DNA of 64,000 nt from Blastocatellia bacterium (lineage in GTDB: Bacteria > Acidobacteriota > Blastocatellia > UBA7656 > JADIYM01): positions 1 through 64,000 of the forward strand of contig JAJTWZ010000001.1 of assembly GCA_021463145.1 (NCBI GenBank), given 5' to 3'. The translations under genes and the position numbers were made by a program. Shown here one piece after another: positions 1-10,071 of the stretch (position 1 is its first letter; the number at the start of each line of letters is the position of its first letter). The notes below the pieces were generated by a model. The model saw only the letters and a list, made by a program, of their open reading frames with translations, ran no database searches and was not told the origin of the DNA.

Positions 1-105
1 ATTACGCACAAAGGGCTTGTTCCCCCTGGCGTACACGTTCGGAACGACCATCGACACAACGGCAAACAGCATCACCATTGCGTAGAGAGTCTTCTTGAGG
101 CTCAT
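1..105 (-). CDS. Start of a small exported protein (C-terminus outside window)
   Basis: The minus strand from an ATG at 105 reads 35 codons without a stop and runs off the window edge, so only the N-terminus is visible. It looks like a Sec signal peptide: a basic start (MSLKK), a hydrophobic core (TLYAMVMLFAVVSMVV) and a likely cleavage site after VYA. A purine-rich GGAGAAGGA lies just upstream of the ATG, supporting this start. The mature protein begins RGNKPF; nothing more can be said of its role. It is too short to appear correctly in the ORF track. Confidence 0.6.
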   Translation of the reverse strand, partial: MSLKKTLYAMVMLFAVVSMVVPNVYARGNKPFVRN

Positions 106-500
106 TTCCTTCTCCATTCGTGGAAATTACACGTGAGTAACTGAAAGTTAAACTGAATTCGATTGTGTCAGAAAACTCGGCGACAGGTAATATGCACGTT
201 GCGTGCCAGAAGACGGCGGGTCGGTCAGCGATCTGAATTGATTTCAACTAAGAGAATGGCCATAGCCCGAGAGCCTGAAGAGGCCGAAAACTCGAAAAAT
301 CCGAATACAATTGCCGGTATCCGGTGATTCGCAATTGCTTTCGGCCTGACGTTACCGGAGCTGTTCGGTTCTTAAAGCTGAAAGCGATACGCCTCTTTGC
401 CGTCGAACTCTCCAGGACCATACGGCAATACCGGCGCAATTCCGTAAGGCCGACGGCGTCTGGGAGATAGAACGGCGAAAGACCTGAAAGTAAAAGCGGA
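106..500. other. Intergenic stretch, no convincing gene
   Basis: About 395 bases between the exported-protein start and the DUF1611 gene. It is visibly more AT-rich than its surroundings. The 63-aa minus ORF here has no ribosome binding site or recognisable composition. It probably holds the promoter of the leftward exported protein. I see no strong terminator or RNA fold. Confidence 0.4.
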
Positions 501-1574
501 TCACTTGGCCTTGTGCCGGACGCTATTTATGGACGCCTGTACGGTTTCCGCGAGACCCGCAACTCCGTCCGCCAATACGTCTGTAACGAGCAGGTCGAAG
601 CGGGACCTTATGGCTTCGGCAGCTTCGGCGAAGTATTCCGGGGAACTGCCTTCCGGGTTCAGGGTAATGGCGACGACAGGCGATCCTGATAGCAACTCCG
701 CCGCGGAGATGTGGCGCTCGAGTGTCCGAAGGCCGTATCTGTCGCTGCCGTCGAGGCTGGCGTGGGTCGGCGCGTGCTGCATCACTACTGCGCACGGACG
801 TGCCGTGGTAAGCAGCTCCAGTCCGGATGGGCTGGATGGATTCAACACGCTTCCCTGCCCCTCGAGAACCATCGCTTTCGGTTGCGTCGCACGCCACGCA
901 TCGACGATTTCGCCCTCCAACTCGCCCGCGACATACTTGTGCACGATCGAATCCAGGATGACTGTCCACGGCACTCCCTGGAACCACGACGTCTCGCCGG
1001 TACCAATCATTACCGTCGCCACCCCGGCCGACTGAAGCGCCTCCGTCAGGCGGACCGTCGTCGTGCGCTTGCCAACAACGGAATGGGTTCCGACAACGGC
1101 TATGCGGGCCGCTTCCACGCCTTCAATCTCCCCACTGTATAGACGGAGCTGCGAGATCGGCTTCGGATATCCAACGGACCTGATCCTCGCCGACGACTGC
1201 ATCGTGAGTCCCGGAAACTCAGCGTCGTCGATCAGATAAGGCTTGAGGGCGCTGTCGACGCTGATCCCGGACCTCAACGCATCGCGAATCACTTTCCGGT
1301 ACTGCGGCGGCAGGCGCCCATCGCTCGGGTTCAGTCCGATGACGAGGTAGTCCGGACGATCGCTCAGGGCATCCAGGGCCTGACGAAGGCTGGCGAAAAT
1401 GGGAATGGCCTTCTTCACGCCGCCGATCACGTCACCGGCCAGCCGCCCGGACTGCTGGCTGTCGATGACGCCGAGAATGTCGTAACGGGTACCGAAACGA
1501 ACCAGTCCGTTTGCCGACTTCCCTTCCGGGCGGCCGAATGCCGCCTCACTGAAGATCAGTGCCGTTCCGTCCAT
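501..1574 (-). CDS. DUF1611 family protein, DgcN-like (D-glutamate N-acetyltransferase family)
   Basis: 357 aa with the architecture of the DUF1611 family: an N-terminal Rossmann-like region (residues about 25-130) and a C-terminal P-loop domain with a Walker A-like GTHSVVGKRTTT near residue 163. One family member, DgcN, has been described as a D-glutamate N-acetyltransferase in marine bacteria; whether this protein does the same reaction is inference. The ATG at 1574 is preceded by AGGGGAG. It lies 32 bp after the winged-helix regulator gene on the same strand and is probably co-transcribed with it and the membrane protein upstream. No DgcA-type dehydrogenase, the usual DgcN partner, is adjacent, which weakens the assignment to D-Glu metabolism. 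Confidence 0.75.
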   Translation of the reverse strand: MDGTALIFSEAAFGRPEGKSANGLVRFGTRYDILGVIDSQQSGRLAGDVIGGVKKAIPIFASLRQALDALSDRPDYLVIGLNPSDGRLPPQYRKVIRDALRSGISVDSALKPYLIDDAEFPGLTMQSSARIRSVGYPKPISQLRLYSGEIEGVEAARIAVVGTHSVVGKRTTTVRLTEALQSAGVATVMIGTGETSWFQGVPWTVILDSIVHKYVAGELEGEIVDAWRATQPKAMVLEGQGSVLNPSSPSGLELLTTARPCAVVMQHAPTHASLDGSDRYGLRTLERHISAAELLSGSPVVAITLNPEGSSPEYFAEAAEAIRSRFDLLVTDVLADGVAGLAETVQASINSVRHKAK

Positions 1575-1606
1575 CGAAACTCCCCTGCCTCACCGTGCTG
1601 ATACTC

Positions 1607-2011
1607 CTATCGGGCTCGCATTGCGCGGATCAGCGCTTCCATGTGATTGAGGTAGCGCTCGAGTGCAGCGCGGCCGGACCGTGTAATCCGATACTCCGTC
1701 CTGGGCAACCTTCCGTCGAACGACTTGTCGCATGTCACGTAGCCGGCATCCTCGAGCTTTCGAGCATGAACGCTCAAGTTTCCATCTGTCGCGCCCAGCA
1801 ATCGCTTCAGGTCATTGAACGTCAGTACTTCGTTGACGGCGAGCGCGCTGACGATGCCAAGCCGCATCCGCTCGTGAATCAACCGGTCGAGAGTATGCGG
1901 AGCGACGGAATCGGCCCGTTCTCCCGCCAACCCGGGCCTTACAGGCGCAAGCGCCCGCTTGTGGGAACCGTCGTCCGGCACCCGGTCAGCACCGGTACTT
2001 CGCTTAGCCAC
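1607..2011 (-). CDS. Winged-helix transcriptional regulator (HTH_34/MarR-like)
   Basis: 134 aa. The core (residues 40-125) follows the pattern of winged-helix regulators that detect one signal and are paired with a membrane protein: helix (ERMRLGIVSAL), LTFNDLKRLLGATDGNLSVHARKLEDAGYV as the helix-turn-helix, and a wing (RTEYRITRSGRAALERY). The first 40 residues are probably disordered. GTG start at 2011 with GGAGG five bases upstream. Its start overlaps the end of the upstream membrane-protein gene by 8 bp, so the two are translationally coupled. In related loci such regulators control their own operon; here that would include the DUF1611 gene. Ligand unknown. Confidence 0.8.
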   Translation of the reverse strand: MAKRSTGADRVPDDGSHKRALAPVRPGLAGERADSVAPHTLDRLIHERMRLGIVSALAVNEVLTFNDLKRLLGATDGNLSVHARKLEDAGYVTCDKSFDGRLPRTEYRITRSGRAALERYLNHMEALIRAMRAR

Positions 2012-2552
2012 CGTGCCTCCTGGCGATCAGAAATCCGAATGCAATATGCAGGATGCCGAAGCCAGCGGCCATCAGGTGATTGCCAAGTACCGGCACAAGC
2101 AAGGCAATACAACCGAGCAGCACGAATGCCGAGCCCATAACGGGAACGCTGCGGACCGAGGATGCCCCGCCAGCCGTGACAGCCGCTCCGTACATAGAGA
2201 GCCACGTTCCCGGCAGCGCCTCCCAGACTTCGCTCCGCAGCAGCGCAAGTGTCAGGACCGCGCCGACAACGAACGGCGGCGCGAACCCGAAAACGAACTT
2301 CCGCCCGGGTCCCGACAGCAACGTTTCATTCGCCCTTCGCAGCTTCACAGCCATTGCTGTTGCCGCAATTGCGATTGCGACACCAGCTTCGCAGAACCAT
2401 ATGACCAGCCACGATCGCACGTCGCGCGTATTCCAGGCCAGGCCCGAGGCAAGCAGTGCAGTCACCCCCATCGCTACTCCGCCCCAGCCGGGAACCGCGG
2501 TGAACGACGATGCATTCGCCATCGTCTCGCGAATGAACCGCAGATTGTCCAT
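2004..2552 (-). CDS. Multi-pass membrane protein paired with the winged-helix regulator
   Basis: About 182 aa from Met-22 of the ORF-track frame, or 203 aa from 2615. I prefer the inner start because MDNLRFIRETM is where recognisable helical sequence begins. Roughly five hydrophobic segments follow (GVAMGVTALLASGLA, WLVIWFCEAGVAIAIAATAMA, FGFAPPFVVGAVLTLALL, FVLLGCIALLVPVL, AAGFGILHIAFGFLIA). No catalytic motif is visible. It resembles the membrane partners of HTH_34-type regulators and overlaps that gene by 8 bp, suggesting a membrane sensor or regulator-sequestering role, which is inference. Confidence 0.65.
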   Translation of the reverse strand: MDNLRFIRETMANASSFTAVPGWGGVAMGVTALLASGLAWNTRDVRSWLVIWFCEAGVAIAIAATAMAVKLRRANETLLSGPGRKFVFGFAPPFVVGAVLTLALLRSEVWEALPGTWLSMYGAAVTAGGASSVRSVPVMGSAFVLLGCIALLVPVLGNHLMAAGFGILHIAFGFLIARRHGG

Positions 2553-2684
2553 CGCACGGTCGTGCAAGGCAGGGGGCCCAGGTGGAACATCGCGCTGGTG
2601 CGAGCTAAGCGGCACACCTGAAGTCTAGCCAGCAAGAGTTCGACCGACAAGTTCATCGCAAGTGGCAGTCCGATGGTCGTTGAC

Positions 2685-2710
2685 TACCGCGGCGCCCGCG
2701 GTTCGCGGTA
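2685..2710 (+). promoter_or_regulatory. Inverted repeat upstream of transaldolase
   Basis: TACCGCG at 2685-2691 and its reverse complement CGCGGTA at 2704-2710 form an interrupted palindrome about 50 bp before the transaldolase start. A TTGACT at 2680 overlaps it, but the spacing to the nearest TAGACT is 23 bp, too long for a normal promoter. Possible operator, weakly supported. Confidence 0.25.
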
Positions 2711-2759
2711 GACTGCCGCGCGGCGGGCAGCAGCGAACCTTCCGATTGGAGATGCGACC

Positions 2760-3422
2760 GTGAAGTTCTTTCTCGACACAGCAAACTTGAACGAGATCCG
2801 GGAAGCCGCCCGGCTTGGCGTGCTCGATGGCGTCACTACGAATCCATCCCTGGTCGCCAAAGAGGGCAATATCGATTTCCGAGACCACCTTGCCGCGATA
2901 TGCGAAATAGTGGACGGACCCGTCAACGGCGAGGTCGTATCGCTCGACACCGAGGGCATGCTCCGCGAAGGCCACGAGCTCGTGAAAATTCACAAGAACA
3001 TCGTGGTAAAACTGCCGACCACCGCCGCTGGAATCCGCGCCTGCAAGGCGCTCTCCGACGAAGGCATCAGGACGAACATGACGCTCGTCTTTTCCGCGCC
3101 ACAGGCCCTCATCGTCGCCAAGGCGGGAGCCGCTTACGTCAGTCCTTTCGTCGGCCGTCTCGACGACATCGGCCAGGACGGAATGGAACTGATTGCGGAG
3201 ATCGTGGACATCTACGGCAACTACAACTTCTCAACAGAGGTACTGGTCGCGTCGATCCGCCATCCGATTCACATCACCCAGGCCGCCAGAATGGGCGCCG
3301 ACATTGCGACGATGCCCTACAAGGTCATCGAACAGCTTCTCAAGCATCCATTGACAGACATCGGACTCGAGAAATTCCTGAAGGACTGGGAAGCGACACA
3401 GGGAGCGGCGAACCGCGCATGA
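2760..3422 (+). CDS. tal: Transaldolase, short TAL/F6P-aldolase type
   Basis: 220 aa, the compact TIM-barrel form of transaldolase. It begins MKFFLDTAN, has the DGVTTNPSL signature near residue 24, the Schiff-base lysine in VVKLP at Lys-84, and the C-terminal [15 protein letters not shown]. It transfers a dihydroxyacetone unit between sedoheptulose-7-P and glyceraldehyde-3-P in the non-oxidative pentose phosphate pathway; fructose-6-phosphate aldolase activity is an alternative in this subfamily and cannot be excluded by eye. GTG start at 2760 with GGAG nine bases upstream. Its TGA overlaps the ATG of the aminotransferase (ATGA), so the two are coupled. Confidence 0.9.
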   Translation: MKFFLDTANLNEIREAARLGVLDGVTTNPSLVAKEGNIDFRDHLAAICEIVDGPVNGEVVSLDTEGMLREGHELVKIHKNIVVKLPTTAAGIRACKALSDEGIRTNMTLVFSAPQALIVAKAGAAYVSPFVGRLDDIGQDGMELIAEIVDIYGNYNFSTEVLVASIRHPIHITQAARMGADIATMPYKVIEQLLKHPLTDIGLEKFLKDWEATQGAANRA

Positions 3423-4639
3423 CCTCGAGCGCCGAGTACCTGGCCGGTCGAATCTCCGAGACGGCGCGGCGCCTCCGGCCCAACGCAATTCGAGCCATGG
3501 CGCCGTTGCTCACTCGCCCCGGGCTCATTTCGTTTGCGGGCGGCGTCCCAAGTGCCGCGACATTTCCGGCCGACGCAATAGCTCGGATCGCGGCACGGCT
3601 CATTCGTGAGGAGGGATCCCGCGTCCTCCAGTACGGAATGACGAGGGGGAATCGCGAACTGGCCGGCTTCGTCGTGGATCGCCTTCGTGCTAAGGGCATT
3701 TCGTGGACTTCGCCCGAGAGCTTGCTGCTGACAAGCGGTTCCCAACAGGCGCTGGACCTGCTGTCGCGAGTGCTCGTCGATCCCGGCGACGTCGTTTTCT
3801 GCGAGCTTCCCAGTTACATCGGGGGGCTCTCCTCGCTGTGGGCAGCCGGGGGCGATCTAGTGGGAATCAGTCTCGGAGACGACGGTCCCGACCTCGACGA
3901 ACTCGAGCGTAGGGTCCTGGCCGTGCGGTCCGGGGGACGCACGGCGCGCCTCGTTTATACGATTCCCACGTTTCAGAATCCTTCAGGCATCACGGCAAGC
4001 GCTTCGTCACGCGCGGCTCTCGTCGAGTTGGCAGAGAAGCTCGACCTGCTCGTCATCGAAGACGATCCGTACAGCGAGGTCTACTTCGACGCTTCGGCCC
4101 CTCCCCCCGCCTCTCTTGCGTCAATGGATACCGGCGGCCGTGTGATCTACCTCGGAAGTCTGTCGAAAGTACTGTGCCCCGGACTGCGCGCGGCGTGGGT
4201 GGTGGCGAACCCGGAGATTTCGCGTTACCTGGAACTGGCGAAAGAAGGCGCCGACCTTTGCTCGTCGACGCTCGATCACGCAATTGCGGCCGAGGCGCTC
4301 CGCGAGGGGCTCGTCGACGACCGGCTTCCCGGCATCAGGAGCTTCTATGCCGAACGATGCGCTGCAATGCTCGCGGCCCTTCAGCGGGAAGCCGTTCCAG
4401 GTTGCTCCTGGACGCTTCCAACCGGCGGCTTGTTCGTCTGGGTGACTCTGCCTGGATCCTGCGACGCCCGCCAGATGCTGGACGCGTGCGTGGACGCCGG
4501 AGTCGCGTACGTGCCTGGACAGCCCTTTTTCGTGGATGGAAGCGGCGCGAATACGCTTCGCCTCGCCTTCTCGAAGGAAGACCCGGACGCAATCGACGCC
4601 GGAATCACTTCCCTGTTTAGAATCGTGGCAGCCGGATGA
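3419..4639 (+). CDS. PLP-dependent aminotransferase (fold type I, 2-aminoadipate/aromatic aminotransferase-like)
   Basis: 406 aa. The ORF track gives a longer frame from 2900, but its first part is the shadow of transaldolase; the ATG at 3419 overlaps the transaldolase stop and starts [16 protein letters not shown]. Features: [12 protein letters not shown] near residue 39, [12 protein letters not shown] for cofactor phosphate binding, [19 protein letters not shown], and the PLP lysine in [12 protein letters not shown] (Lys-250). This is the aminotransferase half of MocR-like proteins without the GntR DNA-binding domain, as in LysN/ARO8-type enzymes. Substrate cannot be told from sequence. It overlaps the next gene by 4 bp. 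Confidence 0.88.
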   Translation: MTSSAEYLAGRISETARRLRPNAIRAMAPLLTRPGLISFAGGVPSAATFPADAIARIAARLIREEGSRVLQYGMTRGNRELAGFVVDRLRAKGISWTSPESLLLTSGSQQALDLLSRVLVDPGDVVFCELPSYIGGLSSLWAAGGDLVGISLGDDGPDLDELERRVLAVRSGGRTARLVYTIPTFQNPSGITASASSRAALVELAEKLDLLVIEDDPYSEVYFDASAPPPASLASMDTGGRVIYLGSLSKVLCPGLRAAWVVANPEISRYLELAKEGADLCSSTLDHAIAAEALREGLVDDRLPGIRSFYAERCAAMLAALQREAVPGCSWTLPTGGLFVWVTLPGSCDARQMLDACVDAGVAYVPGQPFFVDGSGANTLRLAFSKEDPDAIDAGITSLFRIVAAG

Positions 4640-5094
4640 ACGACTGGCGCGATAACCTCGTCACGGATGTCGACGGCATTGCGAAAATCCTGGACGCCGC
4701 CAGCCGCATTGCCGTCCTCGGGATCAAGACCGAAGCACAGGCGGGCCAACCTGCGATCGAGGTTCCGAGGTACATGCTCGAACACGGGTTCGACATCGTG
4801 CCGGTACCGGTCTACTTTCCAGAAGTGACGACTATTCTAGGCCAACCCGTTGTGAGGCGCCTGGCCGACATCGATCCTCCGGTCCACATAGTCAACGTTT
4901 TCCGCCGATCCGCCGATGTCGCCGCTCACGTCGACGACATACTCGCCGCAAGTCCGGCGTGTGTCTGGCTGCAAGTCGGTATTTCGGACGATGCCGCAGC
5001 CGAAATCCTGGCGCGAGCCGGCATCAGGGTCGTGCAGAGTAGATGCATCATGGTGGACCACGCCAAGCTGGCACGCGGGTCCGCTTCGCGGTGA
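4636..5094 (+). CDS. CoA-binding domain protein (YccU-like)
   Basis: 152 aa consisting of one CoA-binding Rossmann fold: RIAVLGIKTEAQAG (normally VVGLS-type glycine loop), RYMLEHGFDIVPV, VVRRLADIDPPVHIVNVFRRSADV, VWLQVGISDD and the final SRCIMVDH. Stand-alone proteins of this family bind CoA in vitro but have no agreed role. The ATG at 4636 overlaps the aminotransferase stop (ATGA), so it is the third gene of the tal operon. Confidence 0.85.
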   Translation: MNDWRDNLVTDVDGIAKILDAASRIAVLGIKTEAQAGQPAIEVPRYMLEHGFDIVPVPVYFPEVTTILGQPVVRRLADIDPPVHIVNVFRRSADVAAHVDDILAASPACVWLQVGISDDAAAEILARAGIRVVQSRCIMVDHAKLARGSASR

Positions 5095-5191
5095 GCGGGC
5101 GTCACCTGACTCGCCGGATTTCCATCCAACGGAGAAACCTCCCCGACCGGCCGCGCTGATGCGCACGAACCCGGAGAAAGATGACGACAGG

Positions 5192-5803
5192 ATGCCTCCC
5201 ACTCTCTATATCTCGCTGGACGTCGAAGCGAGCGGTCCCGTTCCGGGAATGTTCAATCTGCTGGCGATCGGCGCCTGCTCACTCGTCGACGACGGATCAG
5301 AAGCACGATTGCTCGAATCCGCGGAGCACGAATTCAAGATTCTGATCCGGCCAATTCCCGGGGCCCAGAACGATCCCGAAGCGCTCAAGTTCGCCGGGGG
5401 ACTGGTGCCGGAGGAGCTCGAGACGACTGGTGAGGAGCCGCGCGTCGCCTTGCTCGCTCTCAACGAGTGGATCGAGCGCGAACGCGTCGCCGCGAATGCA
5501 AGCCGGCCGCATTTCCTGGCGCACGCCGCAAGTTTCGACTGGATGTACATGCGCTGGTACTACCAGAAGTTCGGCGTGAGTTGTCCGTTCGGGTTCGCCG
5601 GTGTCGACATCAAGGCCTTTGCGATGGGCTCACTCGGCATCTCTTGGGAAGAGACGTCGAAGGACGCGCTTGGCCGGCGCGCCGGTCTGGAATCCGTCGA
5701 TCCGCTTCGCCTGCACGATCCGCTCTACGACGCTCACTACCAGGCGCGGCTTTTCTGCGCGTTGTTGAACGCAAGGCGTCGAATGACGTCGTCCGCGGGC
5801 TAG
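5192..5803 (+). CDS. DEDD-family 3'-5' exonuclease (RNase T/oligoribonuclease-like fold)
   Basis: About 203 aa from ATG 5192 (MPPTLYISLD); the in-frame ATG at 5159 would add 11 charged residues. The first DEDD motif is SLDVEASG (D-x-E); HAASFDWMYM supplies the second Asp region and the C-terminal HDPLYDAHYQARLF the last Asp/His. That order fits DEDDh exonucleases, acting on short RNA or DNA 3' ends with two metal ions. The ORF track extends the frame upstream to 4916 over the CoA-binding gene, which is a shadow. RecQ follows after 18 bp, so the pair may function in DNA processing, though this is inference. Confidence 0.8.
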   Translation: MPPTLYISLDVEASGPVPGMFNLLAIGACSLVDDGSEARLLESAEHEFKILIRPIPGAQNDPEALKFAGGLVPEELETTGEEPRVALLALNEWIERERVAANASRPHFLAHAASFDWMYMRWYYQKFGVSCPFGFAGVDIKAFAMGSLGISWEETSKDALGRRAGLESVDPLRLHDPLYDAHYQARLFCALLNARRRMTSSAG

Positions 5804-5821
5804 ACGCGACGTGGAGGCAAC

Positions 5822-7852
5822 GTGAGCGATCTCGGCGAGGCGCGGTCGGTGCTGGAACGAGTCTTCGGGTTCCGGGACTTTCGCGAGGGCCAGGACGATG
5901 TGGTTCGCGCCGTACTTGCCGGCGAGAATGCGCTGGTGGTAATGCCGACCGGGGGCGGCAAATCGCTCTGCTACCAGTTGCCGGCCATTGTTCGCGAAGG
6001 GACGGCGCTCGTCGTCTCGCCGCTGATCGCTCTGATGAAGGACCAGACCGACTCGCTCGCCGAGCGCGGCATTCCGGCAACGATCATCAATTCGACGGTC
6101 ACTCCCGGCGAAATCGCGAAGCGATTGCGGGCAATGCGAGGCGGAGCTTTCAAACTCGTCTACGTCGCGCCCGAGCGGTTTCGCAGCGAGCGGTTCGTCG
6201 AGGCGGCGGCCGACAGCAGTATCTCGCTCGTGGCCATCGACGAGGCCCACTGCATTTCGGAATGGGGCCACGACTTCCGCCCCGACTACCGGATGCTGGG
6301 CGCAAGCCTGAATCGGATCGGGAGTCCGCAGGTTCTGGCCCTCACCGCCACCGCCACCGCCGAAGTCAGAGCCGACATAGCGAAGCAACTCGTCCTTGGG
6401 GACGCGCGCCACTTCATTGCCGGGTTCGACCGGCCGAACCTCGCCCTTCGGGTTGTTCCAACGGCAAGGGAGCGCGACAAGCTCACCGAGGCCGTTGCGC
6501 TGGTTCGCGAAGCCGGCGGCACGGGAATCGTATATGCCGCCACGCGAAAGGCCGTCGACTCGGCGGCCGCTCAACTGGCATCGGCGGGAATTCGGACTGT
6601 CGCCTACCACGCTGGACTTTCGGACCGGGCGCGCGTCGCCGCCCAGGACGCCTTTAGAGCCGGAGACGTCGATGCGATCGTCGCCACCAACGCGTTCGGC
6701 ATGGGAATCGACAAGCCCGACATCCGCTTCGTGATCCACTGGCACATTCCCGGTTCCATCGAGGCCTACTATCAGGAAATCGGACGCGCTGGCCGCGACG
6801 GTCTACCGTCGACGTGCGCGCTGCTCTTCAATTACGCGGATACGCGCCATCAGCAGTTTTTCATCGATGGCAGCTTTCCGTCTCCCGACACCGTCACGGC
6901 GGTATACGCCGCGATCGTCGGGCTCAATGCTACCGGCCGCGAGCCGACGACGGCCTCTGTGGCAAGTCGCGTGGCGCTGAAGAACGAGATGAGCCTGAGC
7001 GCCGCTCTCGCGATGCTGGAGCGCGCCGGGCACATCGAACGCGTGGCGGCACCGGAGGGCGGGGACCGGTTCGCACGGTCCATTCGCCTGCTCGACGCGA
7101 AGCCGGCGAGAGTGCTGCGTATCAATCGGCCCGAGGTTGCGGCCCGCGCGGCTTCCGAGCAGAGGAAGCTCCGGCGGATGGTCGACTTCGCATACTCCGA
7201 CAAGTGCCTGCGAGCGTTCATCCTCCGTTATTTCGGTGATCGAAAGCAGATCGGCGAATGTGGCACTTGCAGCGTATGCGTGCCGGCTGCCCGCATTTCG
7301 CGGAATCACGCGCAGACGCGCGCGCGGGGGGTCGCCGATCGGATGATTCTGGAGTGCGCGCCGACCGGCGATTCTCTCAGGGAGCACCTTCGTCAGACAC
7401 GCAGCGATCGTGACGACCAGTCCGCGCGTGAAGTCGCAATCGGAGCTTCGGACCCCGAGCCGGCCAGCACCGCCACGCTCGGCGAACACCAGACTCTCGT
7501 CGTGCGAAAGGTGCTCTCCTGTGTCGCCCGGCTCAACGGCCGGTTCGGCAAGAGCACGGTGACGCGCGTCCTCGCGGGATCGAAGGCGAAGAAGCTGGCT
7601 GACGCCGGACTCACGAACCTCTCGACGTTCGGGCTTCTCAGCGAGATGACCGTCGACGAACTCGGATCCTGGTGCGATGCGCTCGTAGCCGGGGGACTCG
7701 TCAGCGTCTCGCCCGGCGCATACCCGACGATGTCGCTGACATCAGCCGGACGTGACGCCATGCGCGGGACGGTCCCGATTTCACTGGATCTGCGGCGCTT
7801 CGGTCTGTCGCGGTCCGGGCTTCCGCCTGTCGCGCCGGAACGCCCCCGATAG
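5822..7852 (+). CDS. recQ: RecQ-type ATP-dependent DNA helicase
   Basis: 676 aa. GTG start with TGGAGG upstream. Motif 0 (FREGQDDVV), Walker A ([15 protein letters not shown], about residue 41), the DEAH box with RecQ extension ([17 protein letters not shown], about residue 140), TATA motif III, and motif VI ([12 protein letters not shown]) are all present. A zinc-binding region (CLRAF... CGTCSVC, about residues 465-487) follows, then an RQC-like winged-helix segment (residues 560-650). There is no obvious HRDC domain. It unwinds DNA 3'-5' in recombination and repair. Confidence 0.95.
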   Translation: MSDLGEARSVLERVFGFRDFREGQDDVVRAVLAGENALVVMPTGGGKSLCYQLPAIVREGTALVVSPLIALMKDQTDSLAERGIPATIINSTVTPGEIAKRLRAMRGGAFKLVYVAPERFRSERFVEAAADSSISLVAIDEAHCISEWGHDFRPDYRMLGASLNRIGSPQVLALTATATAEVRADIAKQLVLGDARHFIAGFDRPNLALRVVPTARERDKLTEAVALVREAGGTGIVYAATRKAVDSAAAQLASAGIRTVAYHAGLSDRARVAAQDAFRAGDVDAIVATNAFGMGIDKPDIRFVIHWHIPGSIEAYYQEIGRAGRDGLPSTCALLFNYADTRHQQFFIDGSFPSPDTVTAVYAAIVGLNATGREPTTASVASRVALKNEMSLSAALAMLERAGHIERVAAPEGGDRFARSIRLLDAKPARVLRINRPEVAARAASEQRKLRRMVDFAYSDKCLRAFILRYFGDRKQIGECGTCSVCVPAARISRNHAQTRARGVADRMILECAPTGDSLREHLRQTRSDRDDQSAREVAIGASDPEPASTATLGEHQTLVVRKVLSCVARLNGRFGKSTVTRVLAGSKAKKLADAGLTNLSTFGLLSEMTVDELGSWCDALVAGGLVSVSPGAYPTMSLTSAGRDAMRGTVPISLDLRRFGLSRSGLPPVAPERPR

Positions 7853-7871
7853 GCCCCCGGTACTGTGCTGG

Positions 7872-7877
7872 TATACT
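7872..7877 (+). promoter_or_regulatory. Extended -10 box for the thiolase operon
   Basis: TATACT preceded by CTGG in the 68-bp gap between recQ and thiolase, 43 bp before the ATG; a clear CTGGAGG ribosome site lies at 7904-7910. No good -35 hexamer is visible. Confidence 0.4.
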
Positions 7878-7920
7878 CGCGGGTTCGTCCCAATATCTCT
7901 CCTCTGGAGGCAGTGACATC

Positions 7921-9099
7921 ATGCAGGACGCATTCATAGTTTCCGGCGCCAGAACGCCGGTAGGAAAGTTCCAGGGCACGCTCTCGCCCTTCAAGGCGCC
8001 GGAACTCGGCGGCTTCGCGATTCGTGCTGCAATCGAGCGCGCGGGTCTCGATGCCAGCGAGGTAGAAGAAGTCATCATGGGCTGCGTCCTGCAGGCTGGA
8101 CTGGGTCAGAACCCCGCGCGCCAGGCAGCGTTGAAGGCCGGATGCTCGAGCTCGGTTGGCGCACTCACGATTAACAAGGTCTGCGGCTCGGGGCTGAAGG
8201 CAGTCGGACTGGCGGCGAACGCGATCGCGCTTGGCGAGTCCGACGTTGTCGTCGGCGGCGGTATGGAGTCGATGACGAATGCTCCGTACCTGCTTCCGAA
8301 TGCACGGCAGGGATACCGCCTCGGAAACGGCACGCTCGTTGACGCGATGATCAACGATGGGCTCTGGTGCGCGATGGACAACTGGCACATGGGTAACACC
8401 GGCGAGTACGTCGCCGAGAAGTACGGTATCTCGCGCGAAGAACAGGACGCCTTCGCGGTGAACTCGCATCGAAAGGCCGCCGCGGCTATGGAGGCGGGGC
8501 GGCTGTCGGATGAAATCGTCCCCGTCGCGATTCCCCAGAAGAAGGGCGATCCGATCCTGTTCTCCGTTGACGAGTCGGTTCGTGCCGACACCAGCGTCGA
8601 AGCTCTCGCAAAGCTTCGACCTGCTTTCCAGAAGGACGGGACGGTAACCGCCGGCAACGCGCCTGGAGTCAACGACGCCGGCGCGGCCGTCGTCGTCACG
8701 AACGCCGCTGGAGTGCAGCGCCTCGGTCGCGATCCGCTCGCACGCGTCGTCGCCCAGGCGACGAGCGGAATGGAACCGAAGCTCGTGATGATGGCGCCGG
8801 TTGAGGCGGTGAAAAAGGTGCTGGCAAAGACGGGCTGGCAACGTGGGGACGTCGATCTCGTGGAACTCAACGAGGCATTCTCGGTTCAGGCGCTTGCGGT
8901 CACACGCGAGCTCGAACTCGACCCCGAGCGAGTAAACGTCAATGGCGGCGCGGTTGCGATCGGCCATCCTATCGGTGCGAGCGGAACGCGCGTCCTCGTC
9001 ACGCTCCTGTACGAAATGCAGCGGCGGGGAGCCAGGCGCGGCATCGCGGCGCTCTGCCTCGGCGGCGGGAATGCCGTAGCGATGGCCGTCGAACGGTAA
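7921..9099 (+). CDS. Acetyl-CoA C-acetyltransferase (thiolase)
   Basis: 392 aa, normal length for a biosynthetic/degradative thiolase. It starts [17 protein letters not shown]. The acylation cysteine is in [10 protein letters not shown] (Cys-88), the general-base histidine in [10 protein letters not shown] (His-349), and the second catalytic cysteine in [10 protein letters not shown] (Cys-379). It condenses two acetyl-CoA to acetoacetyl-CoA, or cleaves it. The next gene is 3-hydroxybutyryl-CoA dehydrogenase, 47 bp downstream, so the pair interconverts acetyl-CoA and 3-hydroxybutyryl-CoA. Synthesis versus beta-oxidation cannot be decided here since no reductase, crotonase or synthase is adjacent. 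Confidence 0.94.
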   Translation: MQDAFIVSGARTPVGKFQGTLSPFKAPELGGFAIRAAIERAGLDASEVEEVIMGCVLQAGLGQNPARQAALKAGCSSSVGALTINKVCGSGLKAVGLAANAIALGESDVVVGGGMESMTNAPYLLPNARQGYRLGNGTLVDAMINDGLWCAMDNWHMGNTGEYVAEKYGISREEQDAFAVNSHRKAAAAMEAGRLSDEIVPVAIPQKKGDPILFSVDESVRADTSVEALAKLRPAFQKDGTVTAGNAPGVNDAGAAVVVTNAAGVQRLGRDPLARVVAQATSGMEPKLVMMAPVEAVKKVLAKTGWQRGDVDLVELNEAFSVQALAVTRELELDPERVNVNGGAVAIGHPIGASGTRVLVTLLYEMQRRGARRGIAALCLGGGNAVAMAVER

Positions 9100-9146
9100 A
9101 GAAACGGGCAACGAGGGCCGATGAATCGAGAGGAGAATCAGACAAA

Positions 9147-10004
9147 GTGTCACACGAGATCAGCACATTCGGCGTAGTCGGCGCCGGCACCATGGGAAAC
9201 GGCATAGCGCAGACGGCCGCGAGGGCTGGGCTCTCGGTCATTCTGCGCGATGTCGAGCAGCGCTTCATCGATCGTGGAATAGCCGCGATCGACAAGAGCC
9301 TTCAGCGTGACGTCGATAAGGAGCGACTGACGGCCGACGGCAAGGCCGAAATCCTGGGGCGGATCGCGACGACCACCGGACTCGAATCATTCTCGGAAGC
9401 CGACATCGTAGTCGAGGCCATCACCGAGGACCTTGCGGTCAAGACAGATCTATTTCGTTCGCTCGATCGCATTGCGCGACCGGGAGTGATCCTCGCGAGC
9501 AACACTTCGTCGATATCGATCACGAAGCTCGCGGCTTCAACGTCGCGGCCGGAACGTTTCATCGGAATGCATTTCATGAATCCGGTACCGGTGATGAAGC
9601 TGGTCGAAATCATCCGTGGAGTTGCGACGGCCGACGAGACCTATGCGGACGTGAAGGCTCTGTCCGAGCGCATGGGAAAAACGCCGGTCGAGGTGAACGA
9701 TGCGCCCGGTTTCGTGTCGAATCGTGTCCTGATGCCGATGATCAACGAGGCAATCTTCTGCGTCTACGAGGGTGTCGGAACACCCGAGTCGATAGATGAG
9801 GTAATGAAGCTGGGGATGAACCACCCGATGGGACCGCTCACACTCGCCGACTTCATCGGGCTCGACGTCTGTTTGGCGATAATGAATGTGCTCTACGACG
9901 GGTTCAACGATTCGAAGTACCGTCCGTGCCCCCTGTTGAAGAAATACGTCGACGCGGGATGGCTCGGCCGGAAGTCGGGTCGCGGCTTCTATGTTTATGG
10001 ATGA
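9147..10004 (+). CDS. hbd: 3-hydroxybutyryl-CoA dehydrogenase
   Basis: 285 aa. N-terminal NAD-binding Rossmann fold begins [21 protein letters not shown]; the catalytic HxFxPxPxM pattern is seen in [16 protein letters not shown], and the C-terminal domain contains [17 protein letters not shown]. It oxidises 3-hydroxybutyryl-CoA to acetoacetyl-CoA with NAD(P). GTG start at 9147 with GAGAGGAGA upstream. Co-directional with the thiolase and probably one operon. Confidence 0.93.
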   Translation: MSHEISTFGVVGAGTMGNGIAQTAARAGLSVILRDVEQRFIDRGIAAIDKSLQRDVDKERLTADGKAEILGRIATTTGLESFSEADIVVEAITEDLAVKTDLFRSLDRIARPGVILASNTSSISITKLAASTSRPERFIGMHFMNPVPVMKLVEIIRGVATADETYADVKALSERMGKTPVEVNDAPGFVSNRVLMPMINEAIFCVYEGVGTPESIDEVMKLGMNHPMGPLTLADFIGLDVCLAIMNVLYDGFNDSKYRPCPLLKKYVDAGWLGRKSGRGFYVYG

Positions 10005-10059
10005 GATGTTCAATGAGAAGTGGCTTGAAATTGCGCGAATCGACGTTCGCGGAAAGTTG

Positions 10060-10065
10060 TAGAAT
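10060..10065 (+). promoter_or_regulatory. -10-like TAGAAT, six bases before a GTG start
   Basis: TAGAAT sits six bases before the GTG of the TPR gene, where transcription would begin at or next to the start codon. No ribosome binding site is present. Suggests a leaderless mRNA; the -35 is poor. Confidence 0.3.
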
Positions 10066-10071
10066 GCCAGC

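Noticed and set aside
248-439. 63-aa minus ORF in the first intergenic region
   Set aside because: No ribosome site, no recognisable composition.
2900-3418. N-terminal extension of the aminotransferase frame
   Set aside because: Overlaps the whole transaldolase gene in another frame and is Arg/Gly/Pro-rich; the ATG at 3419 is coupled to the tal stop.
7393-9153. 586-aa minus-strand ORF
   Set aside because: Antisense to recQ and thiolase, both certain; composition is a codon-position shadow of GC-rich genes.
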